A DNA stretch of 64,000 bases from Ectobius pallidus (taxonomy: Eukaryota > Arthropoda > Insecta > Blattodea > Ectobiidae): contig CAXKWD010000002.1 of the NCBI GenBank assembly GCA_964059195.1, positions 167,034,559 through 167,098,558 of the forward strand. The letters run 5' to 3'. The translations under genes and the position numbers were made by a program. The notes under the pieces were generated by a model, which was not told the DNA's origin, made no database searches, and was given only the letters and a program-made list of their open reading frames with translations. Positions 1-9,260 of the stretch are shown in pieces (within the stretch, counting starts at the first letter, position 1; every line of letters starts with the position of its first letter).

Positions 1-185
1 TTTTATTCTTGGAGATGAAAATCGCGCAGGATTTTAGAAAAGTCGAAATAAAACCGTTTTATCAGCATACTACATAAAAACTCTCTAGAGACGAACCTCA
101 TAACATTTCATTGCGAATAAAACCGTGTAACATCAACAATAAAAATGTACCATAGTTTACGAGATAACGGCTGTCGAACCGTTGA

Positions 186-202
186 AAACGCCTCGCACGA
201 AA
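186..202 (-). promoter_or_regulatory. CENP-B-box-like motif (recurs in nearly every monomer)
   Basis: The minus strand reads TTTCGTGCGAGGCGTTT. The mammalian CENP-B box is YTTCGTTGGAARCGGGA, with essential positions TTCG, A and CGGG. This motif matches TTCG, A and CG (7 of 9 essential bases) and 11 of 17 overall, but has TT in place of the last GG. Other types carry 'tttcgtgtgagtcgttt' or 'tttcgtgtgaggcgttt', so the matched core bases persist. Binding by a CENP-B or pogo-derived protein is only a possibility. Confidence 0.3.
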
Positions 203-375
203 AAAGTAATATCGGCAAAAATAACATCTTTTACAATTCCGAACACTCACAGCATAAAAGAAACTTAGGGAAATAAAAATAAAATCGACGCTAACGAAAG
301 TTGGCAGGGCTGAGAATCCCGGGAAGGCATGCAGCTTCTATTAAAGCGCAGGATTGTATAAGAGTGGAAAAAGAA

Positions 376-420
376 CAGTTTCAACTGCTTTTGCATATAA
401 ACTTATGTTTCCTCGGAAAC
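376..420 (+). other. Conserved dyads in the monomer 3' third
   Basis: Two short inverted repeats lie 19 bp apart: CAGTT-TC-AACTG at 376-387 and GTTTCC-TC-GGAAAC at 407-420, with 'ttttgcatataaac' between. This stretch is almost unchanged in all monomer types, in contrast to the central 100-250 bp. Dyads of this size could be protein-binding sites or reflect conversion. I only see the symmetry and the conservation. Confidence 0.5.
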
Positions 421-464
421 ACAAGACATTTTTGAGATTATATTGTTAATAAAAAAACAATATT

Positions 465-927
465 TTTTATTCTTGGAGATGAAAATCGCGCAGGATTTTA
501 GAAAAGTCGAAATAAAACCATTTTATCAGCCTAGTACATAAAAACTCCCAAGAGACGAACGTCATAACATTTCATTGCGTATAAAACCGTGTACATCAAC
601 AATAAAAATGTACCATCGTTTACAAGATAACGGCTGTCGAACCGTTGAAAACGCCTCGCACGAAAAAAGTCATATCGGCAAAAATTACATATTTTTCAAT
701 TCCGCACACTCACGGCATAAAGGAAACTTTCGGAAATAAAAATAAAATCGACGCTAATGGAAGTTGGCAGGGCTGAGAATCCCGGGAAGGCATGCAGCTT
801 CTATTAAAGCGCAGGATTGTATACGATTGGAAAAAGAACAGTTTCAACTGCTTTTGCATATAAATTTATGTTTCCTCGGAAACACAAGACATTTTTGAGA
901 TTATATTGTTTATGTAAAAACAATATT
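465..927 (+). repeat. Satellite monomer type m2
   Basis: It is marked by 'cagcctagtacataa', 'attgcgtataaaacc', 'accatcgtttacaag', 'attacatatttttc', 'gctaatggaag' and 'gtatacgattgg'. It carries the intact GTACAT...ATGTAC dyad (591-596 and 608-613, 11-bp spacer). Family B has a related form m2' ('cagtattttag', 'accatagattacaag', 'ctgtcaaaccg'). Confidence 0.88.
591..613 (+). other. GTACAT/ATGTAC dyad with 11-bp spacer
   Basis: The arms are GTACAT (591-596) and ATGTAC (608-613), a perfect 6-bp inverted repeat. It is found in most monomers but disturbed in m1 ('gtaacat') and m10 ('tttacat'). It is the site used by the hAT MITE insertion, which lies in the spacer at 50119 and 61407. Confidence 0.6.
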
Positions 928-1390
928 TTTTATTCTTGGAGATGAAAGTCGTGCAGGATTTTAGAAAAGTCGATATAAAACCATTTTATCAGCCTAGTAC
1001 ATAAAAACTCCCAAAACACGAACGTCAAAACATTACATTGCGAATAAAAGCGTGTACATGAACAATAAAAATGTACCATAGTTTACGAGATAACGGCTGT
1101 CGAACCGTTGAAAACGACTCACACGAAAAAAGTCATATCGGTAAAAATAACATCTTTTTGAAATCCGCATACTCACAGCATAAAAGAAACTTTCGGAAAT
1201 AAAACTAAAATCGACGCTAACGGAAGTTGGCAGGGCTGAGAATCCGGGGAAGGCATGCAGCTTCTATTAAAGCGCAGGATTGTATAAGAGTGGAAAAAGA
1301 ACAGTTTCAACTGCTTTTGCATATAAACTTATGTTTCCTCGGAAACACAAGACATTTTTGAGATTATATTGTTAATGTAAAAACAATATT
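928..1390 (+). repeat. Satellite monomer type m3
   Basis: It is marked by 'gaaagtcgtgcagg', 'gtcgatataaaacc', 'acattacattgcg' and 'catctttttgaaatcc'. In A1-A4 it also has 'cccaaaacacg', 'gtacatgaac' and 'aatccggggaag'; the last destroys the CCCGGG hexamer present in nearly all other monomers. A5 and A6 keep 'cccaaaagacg', 'gtacatcaac' and CCCGGG. The A1-A4 state is therefore derived. Confidence 0.88.
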
Positions 1391-1853
1391 TTTTATTCTT
1401 GGAGATGAAAGTCGCGCAGGATTTTAGAAAAGTCGATATAAAACCATTTTATCAGCCTAGTACATAAAAACTCCCAAGAGACGAACGTCAAAACATTTCA
1501 TTGCGAATAAAAGCGTGTACATCAACAATAAAAATGTACCATAGTTTACGAGATAACGGCTGTCGAACCGTTGAAAACGACTCACACGAAAAAAGTCGTA
1601 TCGGTAAAAATAACATCTTTTTCAAATCCGCATACTCACAGCATAAAAGAAACTTTCGGAAATAAAACTAAAATCGACGCTAACGGAAGTTGGCAGGGCT
1701 GAGAATCCCGGGAAGGCATGCAGCTTCTATTAAAGAGCAGGATTGTATAAGAGTGGAAAAAGAACAGTTTCAACTGCTTTTGCATATAAACTTATGTTTC
1801 CTCGGAAACGCAAGAAATTTTTGAGATTATATTGTTAATGTAAAAACAGTATC
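1391..1853 (+). repeat. Satellite monomer type m4
   Basis: It has 'gtcgatataaaacc', 'aagtcgtatcgg', 'ttcaaatccgcatac', 'aaagagcagg' and the tail 'gaaacgcaagaaattt' leading into the 'cagtatctttt' junction class. It shares that tail and junction with m7 and m10, pointing to a common ancestral position. The family B form m4' differs by 'gctttagcat' and 'gaaacacaagaaattt'. Confidence 0.88.
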
Positions 1854-2316
1854 TTTTATTCTTGGAGATGAAAATCGCGCAGGATTTTAGAAAACTCGAA
1901 ATAAAAACGTTTTATCAGCGTACTACATAAATCCTCCCAAATGACAAAACGCATAACTTTTCATTGCGAATATAACCATGTACATCAACAATAAAAATAT
2001 ACCATAGTTTACGAGATAAAGGCTTTCGAACCGTTGAAAACGCCTCGCACGAAAAAAGTCATATCGGCAAAAATTACATATTTTTCAATTCCGCACACTC
2101 ACGGCATAAAGGAAACTTTCGGAAATAAAAATAAAATCGACGCTTACGAAAGTTGGCATGGCTGAGAATCCCGGGAAGGCATGCAGCTTCTATAAAAGCG
2201 GAGGATTGTATAAGAGTGGAAAGAGAACAGTTTCAACTGCTTTTGCATATAAACTTATGTTTCCTCGGAAACACAAGACATTTTTGAGATTATATTGTTA
2301 ATGTAAAAACAATATT
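1854..2316 (+). repeat. Satellite monomer type m5
   Basis: This belongs to a divergent head class: 'gaaaactcgaaataaaaacg', 'agcgtactacataaatcc', 'aaatgacaaaacgc' and 'tataaccatgtac'. It also has 'gataaaggctttcg', 'aagttggcatgg', and 'tctataaaagcggagg' in place of 'tctattaaagcgcagg', which creates TATAAAAG. A1-A4 carry 'aaaatatacc', where A5, A6 and B copies have 'aaaatgtacc'. It is nearly the same as m8, so the two probably descend from one monomer inside a smaller ancestral repeat. Confidence 0.88.
2191..2198 (+). promoter_or_regulatory. TATA-like octamer in m5/m8 monomers
   Basis: TATAAAAG occurs where other monomers have 'tattaaag'; one T-to-A change creates it. It repeats in every m5, m8 and m5' monomer. 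It matches the eukaryotic TATA consensus, but I see no matched initiator or reading frame, so promoter activity is speculative. Confidence 0.15.
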
Positions 2317-2779
2317 TTTTATTCTTGGAGATGAAAGTCGCTCAGGATTTTAGAAAAGTCGATATAAAACCATTTTATCAGCCTAGTACATAAAAACTCC
2401 CAAGAGACGAACGTCAAAACATTTCATTGCGAATAAAAGCGTGTACATCAACAATAAAAATGTACCATATTTTACGAGATAACGGCTGTCGAACCGTTGA
2501 AAACGACTCACACGAAAAAAGTCGTATCGGTAAAAATAACATCTTTTTCAAATCCGCATACTCACAGCATAAAAGAATCTTTCGGAAATAAAACTAAAAT
2601 CGACGCTAACGGAAGTTGGCAGGGCTGAGAATCCCGGGAAGGCATGCAGCTTCTATTAAAGCACAGGATTGTATAAGAGTGGAAAAAGAACAGTTTCAAC
2701 TGCTTTTGCATATAAACTTATGTTTCCTCGGAAACACAAGACATTTTTGAGATTATATTGTTAATGTAAAAACAATATT
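2317..2779 (+). repeat. Satellite monomer type m6
   Basis: It is marked by 'gtcgctcagg', 'gtcgatataaaacc', 'accatattttacg', 'aaaagaatctttcgg' and 'aaagcacagg'. The family B form m6' has 'accataatttacg', 'gagaattccggg' (CCCGGG lost) and 'cttcttttaaagc'. Confidence 0.88.
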
Positions 2780-3242
2780 TTTTATTCTTGGAGATGAAAG
2801 TCGCGCAGGATTTTAGAAAAGTCGAAATAAAACCATTTTATCAGCCTAGTACATAAAAACTCCCAAGAGACGAACGTCATAACATTTCATTGCGAATAAA
2901 ACCGTGTACATCAACAATAAAAATGTACCGTAGTTTACGAGATAACGGCTGTCGAACCGTTGAAAACGCCTCGCACGAAAAAAGTCATATCGGCAAAAAT
3001 AACATCTTTTACAATTCTGCACACTCACAGCATAAAAGAAACTTTCGGAAATAAAAATAAAATCGACGCTTACGGAAGTTGGTAGGGCTGAGAATCCCGG
3101 GAAGGCATGCAGCTTCTATTAAAGAGCAGGATTGTATAAGAGTGGAAAAAGAACAGTTTCAACTGCTTTTGCATATAAACTTATGTTTCCTCGGAAAGGC
3201 AAGAAATTTTTGAGATTATATTGTTAATGTAAAAACAGTATC
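2780..3242 (+). repeat. Satellite monomer type m7
   Basis: It is marked by 'gtaccgtagtttacg', 'aattctgcacactc', 'cttacggaagttggtagg', 'aaagagcagg' and 'ggaaaggcaagaaattt', followed by the 'cagtatctttt' junction. The family B form m7' (for example 24996) lacks one A in 'gttgaaacgcc' and has 'ggaaacgcaag'. Confidence 0.88.
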
Positions 3243-3705
3243 TTTTATTCTTGGAGATGAAAATCGCGCAGGATTTTAGAAAACTCGAAATAAAAACGTT
3301 TTATCAGCGTACTACATAAATCCTCCCAAATGACAAAACGCATAACTTTTCATTGCGAATATAACCATGTACATCAACAATAAAAATGTACCATAGTTTA
3401 CGAGATAAAGGCTTTCGAACCGTTGAAAACGCCTCGCACGAAAAAAGTCATATCGGCAAAAATAACATATTTTTCAATTCCGCACACTCACGGCATAAAG
3501 GAAACTTTCGGAAATAAAAATAAAATCGACGCTTACGAAAGTTGGCATGGCTGAGAATCCCGGGAAGGCATGCAGCTTCTATAAAAGCGGAGGATTGTAT
3601 AAGAGTGGAAAGAGAACAGTTTCAACTGCTTTTGCATATAAACTTATGTTTCCTCGGAAACACAAGACATTTTTGAGATTATATTGGTTATGTAAAAACA
3701 ATATT
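3243..3705 (+). repeat. Satellite monomer type m8
   Basis: It is close to m5: 'gaaaactcg', 'gcgtactacataaatcc', 'gataaaggctttcg', 'ggcatggctg' and TATAAAAG. It differs mainly by 'aaaatgtacc' and 'aaataacatatttttc'. In A1-A4 its tail reads 'attggttatgtaaaaac', where A5 has 'attgttaatg'. Confidence 0.86.
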
Positions 3706-4167
3706 TTTTATTCTTGGTAATGAAAATCGCGCAGGATTTTAGAAAAGTCGAAATAAAACCATTTTATCAGCCTAGTACATAAAAACTCCCAAGAGACGAA
3801 CGTCATAACATTTCATTGCGAATAAAAGCGTGTACATCAACAATAAAAATGTACCATAGTTTACGAGATAACGGCTGTCGAACCGTTGAAAACGACTCAC
3901 ACGAAAAAAGTCATATCGGTAAAAATAACATCTTTTTCAAATCCGCATACCCACAGCATAAAAGAAACTTTCGGAAATAAAAATAAAATCGACGCTAACG
4001 GAAGTTGGCAGGGCTGAGAATCCCGGGAAGGCATGCAGCTTCTATTAAAGGGCAGGATTGTATAAGATTGGAAAAAGAACAGTTTAACTGCTTTTGCATA
4101 TAAACTTATGTTTCCTCGGAAACACAAGACATTTTTGAGATTATATTGTTAATGTAAAAACAATATT
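3706..4167 (+). repeat. Satellite monomer type m9
   Basis: It begins 'ttcttggtaatgaaaatcg', has 'catacccacagc' and 'aaagggcagg', and is 462 bp because one C is missing in 'agtttaactg' (others read 'agtttcaactg'). That deletion is a useful lineage marker. It reappears in the monomers at 8336, 14815, 19445, 20370, 39342, 46280, 57106 and 59420. Confidence 0.88.
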
Positions 4168-4630
4168 TTTTATTCTTGGAGATGAAAGTCGCGCAGGATT
4201 TTAGAAAAGTCGAAATAAAACCATTTTATCAGCCTAGTACATAAAAACTCCCAAGAGACGAACGTCATAACATTTCATTGCGAACAAAACGTTTACATCA
4301 ACAATAAAAATGTACCATAGTTTACGTTATAACGGCTGTCGAACCGTCTCAAACGACTCACACGAAAAAAGTCATATCGGCAAAAATAACATCTTTTACA
4401 ATTCCGTATACTCACAGCATAAAAGAAACTTTCGGAAATAAAACTAAAATCGACGCTAACGGAAGTTGGCAGGGCTTTAGAATCCCGGGAAGGCATGCAG
4501 CTTCTATTAAAGAGCAGGATTGTATAAGAGTGGAAAAAGAACAGTTTCAACTGCTTTTGCATATAAACTTATGTTTGCTCGGAAACGCAAGAAATTTTTG
4601 AGATTATATTGTTAATGTAAAAACAGTATC
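4168..4630 (+). repeat. Satellite monomer type m10
   Basis: It is marked by 'gcgaacaaaacgtttacatc', 'agtttacgttataacgg', 'accgtctcaaacg' and 'gggctttagaatcc', with 'aaagagcagg' near the end and the 'cagtatctttt' junction after it. A1-A4 share a private 'atgtttgctcgg'; other m10 copies read 'atgtttcctcgg'. Copies in B1 and B2 have 'gggctgag' and are 462 bp. Confidence 0.88.
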
Positions 4631-7600
4631 TTTTATTCTTGGAGATGAAAATCGCGCAGGATTTTAGAAAAGTCGAAATAAAACCGTTTTATCAGCATAC
4701 TACATAAAAACTCTCTAGAGACGAACCTCATAACATTTCATTGCGAATAAAACCGTGTAACATCAACAATAAAAATGTACCATAGTTTACGAGATAACGG
4801 CTGTCGAACCGTTGAAAACGCCTCGCACGAAAAAAGTAATATCGGCAAAAATAACATCTTTTACAATTCCGAACACTCACAGCATAAAAGAAACTTAGGG
4901 AAATAAAAATAAAATCGACGCTAACGAAAGTTGGCAGGGCTGAGAATCCCGGGAAGGCATGCAGCTTCTATTAAAGCGCAGGATTGTATAAGAGTGGAAA
5001 AAGAACAGTTTCAACTGCTTTTGCATATAAACTTATGTTTCCTCGGAAACACAAGACATTTTTGAGATTATATTGTTAATAAAAAAACAATATTTTTTAT
5101 TCTTGGAGATGAAAATCGCGCAGGATTTTAGAAAAGTCGAAATAAAACCATTTTATCAGCCTAGTACATAAAAACTCCCAAGAGACGAACGTCATAACAT
5201 TTCATTGCGTATAAAACCGTGTACATCAACAATAAAAATGTACCATCGTTTACAAGATAACGGCTGTCGAACCGTTGAAAACGCCTCGCACGAAAAAAGT
5301 CATATCGGCAAAAATTACATATTTTTCAATTCCGCACACTCACGGCATAAAGGAAACTTTCGGAAATAAAAATAAAATCGACGCTAATGGAAGTTGGCAG
5401 GGCTGAGAATCCCGGGAAGGCATGCAGCTTCTATTAAAGCGCAGGATTGTATACGATTGGAAAAAGAACAGTTTCAACTGCTTTTGCATATAAATTTATG
5501 TTTCCTCGGAAACACAAGACATTTTTGAGATTATATTGTTTATGTAAAAACAATATTTTTTATTCTTGGAGATGAAAGTCGTGCAGGATTTTAGAAAAGT
5601 CGATATAAAACCATTTTATCAGCCTAGTACATAAAAACTCCCAAAACACGAACGTCAAAACATTACATTGCGAATAAAAGCGTGTACATGAACAATAAAA
5701 ATGTACCATAGTTTACGAGATAACGGCTGTCGAACCGTTGAAAACGACTCACACGAAAAAAGTCATATCGGTAAAAATAACATCTTTTTGAAATCCGCAT
5801 ACTCACAGCATAAAAGAAACTTTCGGAAATAAAACTAAAATCGACGCTAACGGAAGTTGGCAGGGCTGAGAATCCGGGGAAGGCATGCAGCTTCTATTAA
5901 AGCGCAGGATTGTATAAGAGTGGAAAAAGAACAGTTTCAACTGCTTTTGCATATAAACTTATGTTTCCTCGGAAACACAAGACATTTTTGAGATTATATT
6001 GTTAATGTAAAAACAATATTTTTTATTCTTGGAGATGAAAGTCGCGCAGGATTTTAGAAAAGTCGATATAAAACCATTTTATCAGCCTAGTACATAAAAA
6101 CTCCCAAGAGACGAACGTCAAAACATTTCATTGCGAATAAAAGCGTGTACATCAACAATAAAAATGTACCATAGTTTACGAGATAACGGCTGTCGAACCG
6201 TTGAAAACGACTCACACGAAAAAAGTCGTATCGGTAAAAATAACATCTTTTTCAAATCCGCATACTCACAGCATAAAAGAAACTTTCGGAAATAAAACTA
6301 AAATCGACGCTAACGGAAGTTGGCAGGGCTGAGAATCCCGGGAAGGCATGCAGCTTCTATTAAAGAGCAGGATTGTATAAGAGTGGAAAAAGAACAGTTT
6401 CAACTGCTTTTGCATATAAACTTATGTTTCCTCGGAAACGCAAGAAATTTTTGAGATTATATTGTTAATGTAAAAACAGTATCTTTTATTCTTGGAGATG
6501 AAAATCGCGCAGGATTTTAGAAAACTCGAAATAAAAACGTTTTATCAGCGTACTACATAAATCCTCCCAAATGACAAAACGCATAACTTTTCATTGCGAA
6601 TATAACCATGTACATCAACAATAAAAATATACCATAGTTTACGAGATAAAGGCTTTCGAACCGTTGAAAACGCCTCGCACGAAAAAAGTCATATCGGCAA
6701 AAATTACATATTTTTCAATTCCGCACACTCACGGCATAAAGGAAACTTTCGGAAATAAAAATAAAATCGACGCTTACGAAAGTTGGCATGGCTGAGAATC
6801 CCGGGAAGGCATGCAGCTTCTATAAAAGCGGAGGATTGTATAAGAGTGGAAAGAGAACAGTTTCAACTGCTTTTGCATATAAACTTATGTTTCCTCGGAA
6901 ACACAAGACATTTTTGAGATTATATTGTTAATGTAAAAACAATATTTTTTATTCTTGGAGATGAAAGTCGCTCAGGATTTTAGAAAAGTCGATATAAAAC
7001 CATTTTATCAGCCTAGTACATAAAAACTCCCAAGAGACGAACGTCAAAACATTTCATTGCGAATAAAAGCGTGTACATCAACAATAAAAATGTACCATAT
7101 TTTACGAGATAACGGCTGTCGAACCGTTGAAAACGACTCACACGAAAAAAGTCGTATCGGTAAAAATAACATCTTTTTCAAATCCGCATACTCACAGCAT
7201 AAAAGAATCTTTCGGAAATAAAACTAAAATCGACGCTAACGGAAGTTGGCAGGGCTGAGAATCCCGGGAAGGCATGCAGCTTCTATTAAAGCACAGGATT
7301 GTATAAGAGTGGAAAAAGAACAGTTTCAACTGCTTTTGCATATAAACTTATGTTTCCTCGGAAACACAAGACATTTTTGAGATTATATTGTTAATGTAAA
7401 AACAATATTTTTTATTCTTGGAGATGAAAGTCGCGCAGGATTTTAGAAAAGTCGAAATAAAACCATTTTATCAGCCTAGTACATAAAAACTCCCAAGAGA
7501 CGAACGTCATAACATTTCATTGCGAATAAAACCGTGTACATCAACAATAAAAATGTACCGTAGTTTACGAGATAACGGCTGTCGAACCGTTGAAAACGCC

Positions 7601-9260
7601 TCGCACGAAAAAAGTCATATCGGCAAAAATAACATCTTTTACAATTCTGCACACTCACAGCATAAAAGAAACTTTCGGAAATAAAAATAAAATCGACGCT
7701 TACGGAAGTTGGTAGGGCTGAGAATCCCGGGAAGGCATGCAGCTTCTATTAAAGAGCAGGATTGTATAAGAGTGGAAAAAGAACAGTTTCAACTGCTTTT
7801 GCATATAAACTTATGTTTCCTCGGAAAGGCAAGAAATTTTTGAGATTATATTGTTAATGTAAAAACAGTATCTTTTATTCTTGGAGATGAAAATCGCGCA
7901 GGATTTTAGAAAACTCGAAATAAAAACGTTTTATCAGCGTACTACATAAATCCTCCCAAATGACAAAACGCATAACTTTTCATTGCGAATATAACCATGT
8001 ACATCAACAATAAAAATGTACCATAGTTTACGAGATAAAGGCTTTCGAACCGTTGAAAACGCCTCGCACGAAAAAAGTCATATCGGCAAAAATAACATAT
8101 TTTTCAATTCCGCACACTCACGGCATAAAGGAAACTTTCGGAAATAAAAATAAAATCGACGCTTACGAAAGTTGGCATGGCTGAGAATCCCGGGAAGGCA
8201 TGCAGCTTCTATAAAAGCGGAGGATTGTATAAGAGTGGAAAGAGAACAGTTTCAACTGCTTTTGCATATAAACTTATGTTTCCTCGGAAACACAAGACAT
8301 TTTTGAGATTATATTGGTTATGTAAAAACAATATTTTTTATTCTTGGTAATGAAAATCGCGCAGGATTTTAGAAAAGTCGAAATAAAACCATTTTATCAG
8401 CCTAGTACATAAAAACTCCCAAGAGACGAACGTCATAACATTTCATTGCGAATAAAAGCGTGTACATCAACAATAAAAATGTACCATAGTTTACGAGATA
8501 ACGGCTGTCGAACCGTTGAAAACGACTCACACGAAAAAAGTCATATCGGTAAAAATAACATCTTTTTCAAATCCGCATACCCACAGCATAAAAGAAACTT
8601 TCGGAAATAAAAATAAAATCGACGCTAACGGAAGTTGGCAGGGCTGAGAATCCCGGGAAGGCATGCAGCTTCTATTAAAGGGCAGGATTGTATAAGATTG
8701 GAAAAAGAACAGTTTAACTGCTTTTGCATATAAACTTATGTTTCCTCGGAAACACAAGACATTTTTGAGATTATATTGTTAATGTAAAAACAATATTTTT
8801 TATTCTTGGAGATGAAAGTCGCGCAGGATTTTAGAAAAGTCGAAATAAAACCATTTTATCAGCCTAGTACATAAAAACTCCCAAGAGACGAACGTCATAA
8901 CATTTCATTGCGAACAAAACGTTTACATCAACAATAAAAATGTACCATAGTTTACGTTATAACGGCTGTCGAACCGTCTCAAACGACTCACACGAAAAAA
9001 GTCATATCGGCAAAAATAACATCTTTTACAATTCCGTATACTCACAGCATAAAAGAAACTTTCGGAAATAAAACTAAAATCGACGCTAACGGAAGTTGGC
9101 AGGGCTTTAGAATCCCGGGAAGGCATGCAGCTTCTATTAAAGAGCAGGATTGTATAAGAGTGGAAAAAGAACAGTTTCAACTGCTTTTGCATATAAACTT
9201 ATGTTTGCTCGGAAACGCAAGAAATTTTTGAGATTATATTGTTAATGTAAAAACAGTATC
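4631..9260 (+). repeat. HOR family A, copy A2
   Basis: This is a full ten-monomer copy, shifted 4630 bp from A1. I saw no base difference in the lines I compared, including private marks such as 'ttcttggtaatg', 'tccggggaag' and 'tttgctcgg'. Such identity means either very recent unequal exchange or an assembly duplication. Confidence 0.94.

Larger units (their letters stand above)
1..464 (+). repeat. Satellite monomer type m1
   Basis: Diagnostic features are 'atcagcatactacataa', the 10-bp palindrome TCTCTAGAGA at 82-91 (contains an XbaI hexamer), 'gtgtaacatc' with an extra A, 'aaagtaatatcgg', 'ccgaacactc' and 'aaacttaggg'. The A-family version ends with a run of seven A before 'caata'. The extra A in 'gtaacat' breaks the left arm of the GTACAT/ATGTAC dyad found in most other types. 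The length of 464 bp reflects that insertion. Confidence 0.9.
1..4630 (+). repeat. HOR family A, copy A1 (10 monomers)
   Basis: This is the reference copy of a ten-monomer higher-order unit. Monomers start at 1, 465, 928, 1391, 1854, 2317, 2780, 3243, 3706 and 4168, and the sequence restarts identically at 4631. Neighbouring monomers differ at many sites, while equivalent monomers one unit (4630 bp) apart match; that is the definition of a higher-order repeat. Junctions come in two classes. 'aacaatatttttt' is found at most boundaries, and 'aacagtatctttt' only after m4, m7 and m10. Confidence 0.95.

Noticed and set aside
166..186. Pol III B-box-like 'ggttcgacagcc' on the minus strand, suggesting a tRNA-derived SINE
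   Set aside because: The GGTTCGA core is present, but I found no A box at a suitable distance and there is a T6 run just upstream that would stop Pol III. Better explained by chance.
1..464. Hammerhead ribozyme, as found in some animal satellites
   Set aside because: I looked for a CUGANGA core with a following GAAA on both strands. The nearest strings are 'ctgataa' (minus) and 'ctgagaa' (plus), which do not match.
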